A stretch of DNA of 64,000 nt from JAQGMV01 sp035626595 (GTDB taxonomy: Bacteria; Pseudomonadota; Gammaproteobacteria; Burkholderiales; SG8-41): assembly GCA_035626595.1 (NCBI GenBank), contig DASPNJ010000026.1, positions 116,550 to 180,549 of the forward strand. Direction: 5' to 3'. The translations under genes were made by a program, and so were the position numbers. The notes below the pieces were generated by a model. That model saw only the letters and a program-made list of their open reading frames with translations. It had not been told where the DNA came from and ran no database searches. Positions 7,449 to 14,690 of this stretch are shown here, piece by piece; within the stretch, counting starts at the first letter, position 1, and each line of letters starts with the position of its first letter.

Positions 7449-8702
7449 TCAGCGCACGCGCTCGATGCGCGCGCCGAGCCTCGAGAGCTTCTCCTCGATC
7501 CGCTCGTAGCCGCGATCGAGGTGATAGACGCGCTCGATGCGCGTCTTGCCACGCGCAATGAGACCCCCGATGACGAGGCTCGCCGAGGCGCGCAGGTCGG
7601 TCGCCATCACGGTCGCGCCATCGAGGTTCGGCACGCCGTTCACAATTGCCGTGTTGCCTTCGAACTCGATGTCCGCACCGAGCCGCTTCAACTCCTGCAC
7701 GTGCATGAAGCGGTTCTCGAAAATCGTTTCGGTGATCGTCGCGGTGCCGGAGGCGACCGCGTTCATCGCCATGAACTGCGCCTGCATGTCCGTCGGAAAT
7801 GCCGGGTAGGGTTCGGTGCACACGCTGACCGCGTCGAGCTTTCCGTTCATCGAGAGCTCGATCCAGTCCGCTCCGGTAGCGACGCTCGCGCCGCAGGCGC
7901 GCAGCTTCTCGAGCACGGTCTCGAGGATGTCCGGCCGCGTCTGAGTGAGCCGCACGCGTCCCCGCGTCGCGGCGGCGGCCACGAGAAACGTTCCGGTCTC
8001 GATACGATCGGGCATGACGCGATGGCGGGCGCCGTGCAGCCGCTCGACGCCTTCGACGCGGATCACGTCGCTGCCGGCGCCCTGGATTTTTGCGCCCATC
8101 GCCTCCAGACACCCCGCCAGATCCGCGACCTCGGGCTCGCGCGCGGCGTTTTCGATCACCGTGACGCCGTCGGCGAGCGTCGCCGCCATCATCAAGTTCT
8201 CGGTGCCGGTGACCGTTACGAGATCGGTGCGCACGCGTGCGCCGCGGAGCCGGCTCGCGCGCGCGACCATGTCGCCGCGCTCCATCGTGATGGTGGCGCC
8301 CATCGCCTGCAGGCCCTTGATGTGCTGGTCCACGGGCCGCAGCCCGATCGCGCAACCGCCGGGAAGCGAGACGCGGGCTTCGCCGCAGCGCGCGAGCAGC
8401 GGCCCGAGCGTGAGCACCGATGCGCGCATCGTCTTCACGAGCTCGTACGGGGCGGTCGGCCTCGTGATGTTCGCCGCGCAGAGCTCCACGCCGAGCTTCT
8501 CGTCCACCGAGATCGAAACGCCGGTCTGGCCGAGCAGGTTCAGCATCGTGGTGACATCGCGCAGGTGCGGCACGTTTTCAACGTGCAGCGGCTCGGCGGT
8601 GAGCAGCGCGGCGCAGAGTATCGGCAGCGTCGCGTTCTTCGCGCCCGAGATCGCGACCTCGCCGCCGAGTGCGACGCCGCCTTCGATGATGAGCTTGTCC
8701 AA
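7449..8702 (-). CDS. murA: UDP-N-acetylglucosamine 1-carboxyvinyltransferase MurA
   Basis: MurA transfers enolpyruvate from PEP to UDP-GlcNAc, the first committed step of peptidoglycan synthesis and the fosfomycin target. At 417 residues it is the usual size. The N-terminus MDKLIIEGGVALGGEVAISG with the KN pair (residues 22-23) is conserved. The catalytic Cys117 is in LPGGCAIGLRPVDQHIKGL, so the enzyme should be fosfomycin-sensitive type. Other signatures are PDRIETGTFLVAAAATRG and YPAFPTDMQAQFMA. It follows bolA by four bases in the usual mla-bolA-murA-his order. Confidence 0.97.
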   Translation of the reverse strand: MDKLIIEGGVALGGEVAISGAKNATLPILCAALLTAEPLHVENVPHLRDVTTMLNLLGQTGVSISVDEKLGVELCAANITRPTAPYELVKTMRASVLTLGPLLARCGEARVSLPGGCAIGLRPVDQHIKGLQAMGATITMERGDMVARASRLRGARVRTDLVTVTGTENLMMAATLADGVTVIENAAREPEVADLAGCLEAMGAKIQGAGSDVIRVEGVERLHGARHRVMPDRIETGTFLVAAAATRGRVRLTQTRPDILETVLEKLRACGASVATGADWIELSMNGKLDAVSVCTEPYPAFPTDMQAQFMAMNAVASGTATITETIFENRFMHVQELKRLGADIEFEGNTAIVNGVPNLDGATVMATDLRASASLVIGGLIARGKTRIERVYHLDRGYERIEEKLSRLGARIERVR

Positions 8703-8706
8703 CGCG

Positions 8707-8946
8707 TCAGGCCTTGGAGCCGTGCCACTCTTCGGGCGTGAGCGTCTTCATCGACAGCGCGTGTATCTCCTCACGCATGCGATCGCCCAGCGCGGCGTAG
8801 ACGAGCTGGTGCTGGCGCACGCGCGACAGCCCGCGAAAGCGCGCGCTGACGATGACGGCTTCGAAGTGATGGCCATCGCCGGCGACCTGCACGTGATCGC
8901 ACTCGAGGCCCTGCTCGATGCACTGCCGGATGAAATCAGGATCCAT
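8707..8946 (-). CDS. ibaG: BolA/IbaG family protein
   Basis: A 79-residue BolA-family protein placed between the ABC transporter genes and murA, the position of ibaG (yrbA) in proteobacteria. BolA proteins bind [2Fe-2S] clusters with monothiol glutaredoxins. The class II KH-like fold is suggested by HFEAVIVSARFRGLSRVRQHQLVYAALGDRM. His residues GDGHHFEA and the invariant RHQ-like segment (here RQHQLVY) are present. IbaG has been linked to acid stress and cell-envelope effects. Assignment to the IbaG rather than the BolA branch rests on its neighbours. Confidence 0.88.
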   Translation of the reverse strand: MDPDFIRQCIEQGLECDHVQVAGDGHHFEAVIVSARFRGLSRVRQHQLVYAALGDRMREEIHALSMKTLTPEEWHGSKA

Positions 8947-8958
8947 TGCGGAGGGAGT

Positions 8959-9390
8959 TCAATGCCGGAGCCTGTACCCCGACCGGATTAGAAAAAGCGT
9001 GAGCAATGATAAGGCGAAAAAACTGATGCCTACAAACGCGAGCGAAAGCCACGGCGAGACGTCGGCGTGCCCGAAGAAGCCGTAGCGGAAGCCGTCGATC
9101 ATGTAGAAGATCGGGTTCGCGCGGGACAGCGTCTGCCAGAACGGCGGCAGCGAGTGGATCGAATAGAACACCCCCGACAGAAACGTGAGCGGCAGGATGA
9201 TGAAATTCTGGAACGCCGCGAGCTGATCGACCTTGTCCGAGTAGATGCCGGCGATCACACCGAGCGTGCCCATGACACCGCTCGCCAGAATTGCGTGCGC
9301 GAGCACCCATACCGGATGCTCGAAGGGCATCTCGACGAACCAGATAGCCGCGGCGAACACGCCCAGCCCCACGACGAGGCCGCGAGCCAT
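8959..9390 (-). pseudogene. ABC-2 permease remnant (YadH-like, N-terminal half lost)
   Basis: The 143 residues match the C-terminal part of YadH-type ABC-2 permeases. MARGLVVGLGVF corresponds to the middle of the family, where E. coli YadH reads VARGLFVGILV. After it come FIILPLTFLSGVFYSIHSLPPFW and ANPIFYMIDGFRYGFFG. About 110 N-terminal residues with the first membrane spans are missing. The sequence directly upstream is the broken ATPase gene in another frame, so a deletion has joined the two. I judge it non-functional unless the junctions are assembly errors. Confidence 0.75.
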
Positions 9391-9731
9391 CGCCGCGCCT
9401 GCCGCAACTCCACGTCGACACCCGCCGTCGGCTCGTCGAGGACGATCACCGGCGGCTTGTGCACGAGTTCCTGGGGCACCACGCCCAGCGAACGCCGCGC
9501 TTCGCGGTACTGCGTGACGACGTCGTAGCCGATCACGCGCGCCAAGCCCGACGTCGCGCGATTCAGACCCGCGATGATGCTGATGAGCGATGTCTTGCCC
9601 GCGCCGTTGGGGCCGAGCAGCCCGAAGAACTCTCCCTGCTCGATCTCGACCGAGACGCCGCCCAGCGCTTCCAACGCGCCGTAGCGCTTGACCACGCGAT
9701 CGACTTCGATCGCCGGGATGTGCCTAGGCAA
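9391..9731 (-). pseudogene. ABC exporter ATPase remnant (YadG-like) with internal deletion and lost C-terminus
   Basis: The frame starts at a TTG (9729-9731) overlapping the mlaB stop. It encodes a normal ABC N-terminus with Walker A GPNGAGKTS and Q-loop LGVVPQELV. The next residues are HKPPVIVLDEPTAGVDVE, the Walker B region. The roughly 70 residues between them, including the LSGGM signature, are missing. The join lies at a Leu-Val pair that occurs on both sides in intact homologues (QELV and QALVHKPP). After VELRQ the homology ends, and the open frame runs on to 9255 as shadow of the permease. With no signature motif and no H-loop it cannot be an active ATPase. Confidence 0.8.
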
Positions 9732-10002
9732 CGAGATCGGAGACGCCGTAGAGCTCCGCGAGGGTTCTCAGGTTCGGGGGCACGTTCTCGAATTCGACGC
9801 GGCGGCCGGCCCGCGCGGCCTCGCGCCGCCACTCGAGGAGCAGGCTGACCGCGGACGAATCGACGTCCGTGACCCCGGAGAGATCGACGACCACGTGCGG
9901 GCCGGTGATCTTGACCGCGCTCTCCGCCAGCACCGCGGTCACGTTGCGCATCGTGACCGGACCGCTCACGCGGCAGCGGCCGTTCTCGCACTCGATCGGC
10001 AC
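9724..10002 (-). CDS. mlaB: STAS-domain protein MlaB
   Basis: MlaB is the cytoplasmic STAS protein that binds MlaF and stabilises the MlaFEDB inner-membrane complex. The 92-residue protein carries the STAS core HVVVDLSGVTDVDSSAVSLL near residues 36-55. The conserved DSSAVSLLLEW helix start includes the Ser that is phosphorylated in anti-sigma antagonists. It lies 13 bases downstream of mlaC. Its last eight bases overlap the TTG start of the broken ABC ATPase. Confidence 0.88.
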   Translation of the reverse strand: MPIECENGRCRVSGPVTMRNVTAVLAESAVKITGPHVVVDLSGVTDVDSSAVSLLLEWRREAARAGRRVEFENVPPNLRTLAELYGVSDLVA

Positions 10003-10015
10003 GGCTGCAGCCTCT

Positions 10016-10639
10016 TCAGCTCCGCGCGGCCGCCTGTGCCGCCAGCGTACGGTTTTTTTCCTTCAGCGAGCGGATGAGCCCGTCGACACCGCCGCGCTGC
10101 ACTTCGGAGTTGAACGTGCCGCGGTAGTTCTCCACGAGACTGATACCTTCGATGCGCACGTCGTACACCTTCCAGCCGCTGGCGTTCTTTTCCATGCTGT
10201 AATCGATGGCGATCGGCTGTCCTGCCGGCTGCCGGATGACCGACTTCACGACCACGTCCGTGTCGGTCGGCGCCATGCGCACCGGACGGTAATCCACGGT
10301 CTGATTTCGATACTGTGTGAACGCGGTGGTGTACGTGCGTACGAGCAGCGTCTTGAACTCGTCGATCAGCACCTTCTGCTGCTCGGGGGACGTCTGCCGC
10401 CAGTGCCGGCCCATCGCGAGCTGGGTCATGCGGCCGAAGTTGAAGTGCGGCAAGACTTTCGATTCGACGAGCTGCGCGACCCGCTGAGGGTGTCCGGCCT
10501 GAAGGTCCTTGTCGGCGCGTACGATGGCGAGCACTTCGTCGGTCACGCTGCGCGCGAGCGCGTCGGGTGCGATATCGGCAGCCGTTGCCGCCGCGGCGCA
10601 CAATGCCAGCGCCGCCGCCGTGATCGTTCTCATGAGCAT
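10016..10639 (-). CDS. mlaC: Periplasmic phospholipid-binding protein MlaC
   Basis: MlaC shuttles phospholipids across the periplasm between the outer-membrane MlaA-porin complex and MlaFEDB. The 207 residues begin with a signal peptide, MLMRTITAAALALCAAAATA, cleaved near residue 21. The mature part has the family pattern VLPHFNFGRMTQLAMGRHWR, LLVRTYTTAF and GWKVYDVRIEGISLVENYRG. It follows mlaD by 17 bases. The mlaA (vacJ) gene often found between mlaD and mlaC in betaproteobacteria is absent. Confidence 0.94.
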   Translation of the reverse strand: MLMRTITAAALALCAAAATAADIAPDALARSVTDEVLAIVRADKDLQAGHPQRVAQLVESKVLPHFNFGRMTQLAMGRHWRQTSPEQQKVLIDEFKTLLVRTYTTAFTQYRNQTVDYRPVRMAPTDTDVVVKSVIRQPAGQPIAIDYSMEKNASGWKVYDVRIEGISLVENYRGTFNSEVQRGGVDGLIRSLKEKNRTLAAQAAARS

Positions 10640-10656
10640 GTATTCATCCCCCTTCC

Positions 10657-11220
10657 CTATTTCTTTTCGGCACCGGGCACGGCGGCCGCCGGTGCGGGCG
10701 CATGCGGCGCCGGCACCGGCGCTACGGCTGCATTCGGCGCCGGCGCTTGCGGCGCATCGCCGCCTTCCGCGGCCTTGCTGTACAGGAATTGGCTGATGAG
10801 CTTCTCCAGCACGACAGCGGACTGGGTGAGCTTGAGCGTCTCGCCGTCCGCGAGGTCGTTCGAGTCGCCACCGGCTTCCAGGCCGATGTACTGCTCGCCG
10901 AGCAGGCCCGACGTGAGAATGGAAGCGCCGGTGTCTTTCGGGAACTTGTACTTGGTCTCGATCGTGAGCGCGACGCGTGCATTGAATTTGTTGTTATCGA
11001 ACGCGATGCTGGCGACGCGGCCGACCACCACGCCGGCGCTCTTCACCGGCGCGCGCGGCTTGAGTCCCCCGATGTTGTCGAAGTTCGCGTAGATCGTGTA
11101 GCTGTCCTGGCCGATCCCGATGCTGGCCATGTTGCCGACCTTCATGGCCAGTATCAGCAACGCGCCGATGCCGGCGCACACGAACAGACCGACCCACAGG
11201 TCTAGGGTGGAACGCTCCAT
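10657..11220 (-). CDS. mlaD: MCE-domain lipid-binding protein MlaD
   Basis: MlaD is the membrane-anchored MCE protein that forms a hexameric ring for lipid passage above the MlaE permease. The 187-residue protein starts MERSTLDLWVGLFV with one N-terminal membrane helix (about residues 9-27). An MCE domain follows (YTIYANFDNIGGLKPRAPVK, then GASILTSGLLGEQYIGLEAG). The last 25 or so residues are Pro/Ala-rich. The ATG shares one base with the mlaE stop (TGATG), so translation is coupled; the longer open frame upstream is mlaE out of frame. Confidence 0.94.
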   Translation of the reverse strand: MERSTLDLWVGLFVCAGIGALLILAMKVGNMASIGIGQDSYTIYANFDNIGGLKPRAPVKSAGVVVGRVASIAFDNNKFNARVALTIETKYKFPKDTGASILTSGLLGEQYIGLEAGGDSNDLADGETLKLTQSAVVLEKLISQFLYSKAAEGGDAPQAPAPNAAVAPVPAPHAPAPAAAVPGAEKK

Positions 11221-12017
11221 CAGACCCCCTGGAACATGAATGAGGTGAGCAGGAAATCGAGACCGAGTATCGCGAGCGACGAGGTGACGACCGTGCGTGT
11301 CGTCGCGCCCGAGACGCCTTCGGCGGTCGGCGGCGCGTCGTAGCCTTCGAACAGCGCGATCCACGTCACCGCGACGCCGAATACGAAGCTCTTGATGACG
11401 CCGTTCATGATGTCTTCCTGAAAATCGACCGCGGCCTGCATCTGTGACCAGAACGAACCCTCGTCGACGCCGATCAGCACGACGCCGACGAGATAACCGC
11501 CGAAGATGCCCATCGCGCTGAACATCGCAGCGAGCAGCGGCATCGAGATGACGCCCGCCCAGAAGCGCGGCGCCACCACGCGCGAGATCGGATCGACCGC
11601 CATCATTTCCATCGCCGCGAGCTGCTCCGTCGCCTTCATGAGGCCGATCTCCGCGGTCATCGCGGAGCCCGCGCGGCTCGCGAAGAGCAGCGCAGAGACG
11701 ACTGGACCCAGCTCGCGCACGAGCGAGAGCGCGACTAGCACGCCGAGCGCGGACTCCGAGCCGTACGTCTGCAGCGTGTGATAACCCTGGAGGCCCAGCA
11801 CCATTCCGACGAACAGGCCGGACACGAGGATGATGATGAGGGAGAGCACGCCGGTGAAATAAAGCTCGCGCACGATCAGCCGGAACCGGCGGAAGCTCGT
11901 TCCCGAGCTCGCGAGCGTGAGCGCGAAAAACCGGCTCGCGTAACCGAGGCGCCACACACCGTCGACGGTGTGATGTCCGATGCCACGGACGCTCAGGATT
12001 GCCGAACGATTAAACAT
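11220..12017 (-). CDS. mlaE: Phospholipid ABC transporter permease MlaE
   Basis: MlaE is the integral membrane permease of the Mla system. The 265 residues contain five to six hydrophobic segments. The MlaE motif is visible in LVRELGPVVSALLFASRAGSAMTAEIGLMKATEQL, given here in part: LGPVVSALLFASRAGSAM near residue 117 contacts MlaF. VAPRFWAGVISMPLLA and the C-terminal YDAPPTAEGVSGATTRTVV are also typical. It is 66 bases downstream of mlaF. Confidence 0.95.
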   Translation of the reverse strand: MFNRSAILSVRGIGHHTVDGVWRLGYASRFFALTLASSGTSFRRFRLIVRELYFTGVLSLIIILVSGLFVGMVLGLQGYHTLQTYGSESALGVLVALSLVRELGPVVSALLFASRAGSAMTAEIGLMKATEQLAAMEMMAVDPISRVVAPRFWAGVISMPLLAAMFSAMGIFGGYLVGVVLIGVDEGSFWSQMQAAVDFQEDIMNGVIKSFVFGVAVTWIALFEGYDAPPTAEGVSGATTRTVVTSSLAILGLDFLLTSFMFQGV

Positions 12018-12083
12018 TCACGCAAGGAGCGGCGGTAGCCGCATAGGCCCTCTTGGCGGACGAGTCAGGACGCGTCGTAGGTT

Positions 12084-12884
12084 TCACTGCAGACGCAGGT
12101 CCCGCGCGAACTCGCGGCTCGGGTACTGGAACGGCACCGGACCGTCGGGCTCGCCGTATACGAACTGCCTGACGAGCGGATCGGTCGACGCGCGCATGTC
12201 ATCGGGCGTGCCGTGCGCGACGATCACGCCTTCCGAGACGTAATACACGTAATCGACGAGGTCGAGCGCTTCCTGCACGTCGTGCGTGACCACGATGGAG
12301 GTCGCGCCGAGCGCGTCGTTCAGACGCCGTATGAGATTGCTGATCACGCCGAGCGATATCGGATCGAGGCCGGTGAAAGGCTCGTCGTACATGATGAGCA
12401 TCGGGTCGAGCGCGATCGCCCGAGCGAGCGCCACGCGCCGCGCCATGCCGCCGGAAAGCTCCGCGGGCATGAGCCGGTGGGCGCCTCGAAGACCGACGGC
12501 ATCGAGCTTCATCAGCACGAGATCGCGCACCATGCGCTCCGGCAACTGCGTGTGCTCGCGGATCTGGAAGGCGACGTTGTCGAACACGGAGAGATCGGTG
12601 AAGAGCGCGCCGAACTGGAACAGCATGCCCATGCGCCGGCGCATTTCGTAAATCGCCTGTTGATCGAGCGACTGAACCAGCGCACCGTCCACCCGGACTT
12701 CTCCGCGCGAAGCCTTCACCACCCCGGATATGAGTCTAAGCAGCGTCGTCTTGCCCGAGCCGCTCACGCCCATGATCGCGACGACTTTGCCGCGCGGGAC
12801 CACCATGTCGACGCCGGTCAGGATCGGACGGCGATCGTAGGCGAAGCTCACGTCGCGGATTTCGATGAGGTTCTGTTGCGGCAC
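12084..12884 (-). CDS. mlaF: Phospholipid ABC transporter ATPase MlaF
   Basis: MlaF powers lipid movement through MlaE. The 266-residue protein has Walker A GVSGSGKTT (residues 39-47), Q-loop MLFQ (Q90), signature MPAELSGGMARR, Walker B LIMYDEPFTGLDP and an intact H-loop His201 in VVTHDVQEALD. The C-terminal segment EPDGPVPFQYPSREFARD is the extension that crosses to the partner subunit in MlaF dimers. It heads the mlaFEDCB operon, with a 56-base gap to the divergent SDR gene. Confidence 0.95.
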   Translation of the reverse strand: MPQQNLIEIRDVSFAYDRRPILTGVDMVVPRGKVVAIMGVSGSGKTTLLRLISGVVKASRGEVRVDGALVQSLDQQAIYEMRRRMGMLFQFGALFTDLSVFDNVAFQIREHTQLPERMVRDLVLMKLDAVGLRGAHRLMPAELSGGMARRVALARAIALDPMLIMYDEPFTGLDPISLGVISNLIRRLNDALGATSIVVTHDVQEALDLVDYVYYVSEGVIVAHGTPDDMRASTDPLVRQFVYGEPDGPVPFQYPSREFARDLRLQ

Positions 12885-12940
12885 CGGACGGTGAGCGCTC
12901 GAAAACTGCGCATTCTAAACCAGTTCCCCGGAGAGCTAAT

Positions 12941-13831
12941 ATGGGGCGGATGAACGTTCTGGTGACGCATGCCGGCGGCTCGTTCGCGCAAGCGCTTCTG
13001 CCGGCGCTATGCGCGCGCGCAGGCGTCGAGCGCGTGACTGCCGTGGACATTCGTCCCGTCCGCGTCGAGCACCCGAAGTTGGTCGTCATCAGCAGCGATC
13101 CGCTTCGTGCCGACGCAGCATCACTCTTCGCGGGACACGATGCCCTCGTGCACCTTCCGCCCGCCACGGGCGTACGCGCCGCGGCAGAGGACGTCGAAGC
13201 GGCCGTGCGGCCGGCGCACCGGCTGTTTCATGCCGCTCATGCCGCCGGCCTCACGCGTCTCGTACAACTCTCCACCGCAGCGGTATACGGGCCGGCCATT
13301 CACGCTCACGAGCAGTCGCCGCTGCGGCCTTTTGCGAATTCGCGGTATGCACGCGAGCAGGCGCACCTCGAGCAGCTCCTCACGATCGACTTTCCGCAGT
13401 GCGTGCGGCTGCGGCCGCATCTCATCGCGGGACCGCACGCCGACCGGCGCCTGAAACGCGTCCTGAGGCAGCCTTTCTATCCGGGCCTGCCCGACCCGCA
13501 GCCGCTCTACCAGTGCGTGCACGAAGACGATCTCGCGGCCGCGGTGTTGCGCGTGCTGGAAAGCGACGCGCGCGGCCCGTACAACATTGCCGCGGAAGAC
13601 AGCTTCAGCCTGAAAGACGCGATTCGCCGGCGACACCTTCTTGCCTTCGCGCTGAGTCGCGATCGCGCCCGGTCGGCGCTCGCATTCGCATCGCGGCATC
13701 TGCGCTGGGAGCTCGACCCGATATGGCTCGATATCGCCGGCGAGACGCTGCTCGTGAATTGCCGGCGCGCCGTGACCGAGCTCGGCTGGCGCTGCCGGTA
13801 CACAGGGCTCGAAGCGCTCGCCGCGACCTGA
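12941..13831 (+). CDS. NAD-dependent epimerase/dehydratase-like SDR lacking catalytic Lys
   Basis: A 296-residue extended-SDR-like protein. It has an N-terminal Rossmann start MNVLVTHAGGSFAQALLPAL (a changed GxxGxxG loop), DALVHLPP after strand 4, the active-site Ser111 in LVQLSTAAVYGP and Tyr136 in SRYAREQAHLE. The Lys expected four residues after the Tyr is Gln140, so normal YxxxK chemistry is unlikely. VHEDDLAAAVLRVLES and GPYNIAAEDSFSLKD are typical of the sugar-nucleotide epimerase superfamily. A GGAG lies before the first ATG; an alternative ATG lies nine bases on. Its substrate is unknown. It is divergent from mlaF and is followed 38 bases later by an ABC ATPase. Confidence 0.75.
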   Translation: MGRMNVLVTHAGGSFAQALLPALCARAGVERVTAVDIRPVRVEHPKLVVISSDPLRADAASLFAGHDALVHLPPATGVRAAAEDVEAAVRPAHRLFHAAHAAGLTRLVQLSTAAVYGPAIHAHEQSPLRPFANSRYAREQAHLEQLLTIDFPQCVRLRPHLIAGPHADRRLKRVLRQPFYPGLPDPQPLYQCVHEDDLAAAVLRVLESDARGPYNIAAEDSFSLKDAIRRRHLLAFALSRDRARSALAFASRHLRWELDPIWLDIAGETLLVNCRRAVTELGWRCRYTGLEALAAT

Positions 13832-13869
13832 CGCTTACGTTCGTAATGGCCGTGCGCTAACTTACGCCG

Positions 13870-14613
13870 ATGACCGAAGGCGACATCGCTCCTGCGCTTG
13901 CGTTCGATGGCCTCGCGAAGACGTTCGGCGGCACTCTCGCGCTCGAGGGCTTCTCGCTCGAAGTGCCGCGCGGCGGCATTTTCGGCCTCGTCGGCGGCAA
14001 TGGCGCGGGCAAGACGACGCTGATCAAGTGCCTGCTCGATTTCACGCAGCCCGACCGCGGTGAAGTACGCATTTTCGGCGTGTCAAACCGGATGACGGCC
14101 GCACGCCGCGACCTCGCGTTCCTGCCGGAGCGGTTCAATCCGCCGTTCTATCTCACCGGGCGCGATTTCCTGAAGTACATGGCGCAGCTCCACCGCGTGC
14201 CGTACGACGAAGCCGGCGTGGCCGAGATCTTCGAGCGCCTCGATCTCGCCCCCGCGGCGCTGACGCGCCCGGCGCGCACATACTCCAAAGGCATGACACA
14301 GAAGCTTGGTCTCGCCGCGTGCCTCCTCTCGGGGAAATCTCTGCAGGTACTGGACGAGCCGACGAGCGGGCTCGACCCCAAGGCGCGCGCGCTGCTCAAG
14401 CGCGAGCTCAAACGCCTGCGCGAATCGGGGCGCACGATTTTCTTCACGTCTCACGCGCTCGCAGACGTCGACGAGATTTGCGACCGCATGGCCGTCCTGC
14501 ACGCCGGGCGGCTGCGTTTCGCCGGGACCCCTGCGGAGCTCACGCTGAAGTACGGCAGCGCCACGCTCGAGGATGCGTTTCTCGACTGCATTTCGGAGGC
14601 GGCCGCGGCGTAG
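13870..14613 (+). CDS. ABC transporter ATPase (NosF-like), permease not adjacent
   Basis: A 247-residue cytoplasmic ABC ATPase of the ABC-2/NosF type. Walker A GGNGAGKTT is at residues 42-50, the Q-loop region reads LAFLPERFNPPFYLTG, the signature is the variant YSKGMTQK, Walker B is LQVLDEPTSGLDP and the H-loop is FFTSHALADVDE. No permease gene is next to it. The only NosY-like permease in the window is at 35324-36094, at the other end of the pilus locus, and the two may form one transporter. It is followed by the sigma-54 response regulator after 77 bases. Confidence 0.85.
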   Translation: MTEGDIAPALAFDGLAKTFGGTLALEGFSLEVPRGGIFGLVGGNGAGKTTLIKCLLDFTQPDRGEVRIFGVSNRMTAARRDLAFLPERFNPPFYLTGRDFLKYMAQLHRVPYDEAGVAEIFERLDLAPAALTRPARTYSKGMTQKLGLAACLLSGKSLQVLDEPTSGLDPKARALLKRELKRLRESGRTIFFTSHALADVDEICDRMAVLHAGRLRFAGTPAELTLKYGSATLEDAFLDCISEAAAA

Positions 14614-14690
14614 GCGGGGGATTAAGCAGTTGTACATGGCGGGCGATCTGGCACAATAGCTCTCGTTTGCTTCGGCCACCGGGGAACAGG

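Noticed and set aside
9255..9390. C-terminal part of the ABC ATPase frame as real protein
   Set aside because: This stretch reads as the permease gene in a shifted frame. The residues have no ABC similarity.
14649..14670. TGGCAC...TTGC before the response regulator as a sigma-54 promoter
   Set aside because: The two elements are about 17 bases apart, far more than the fixed GG-N10-GC spacing.
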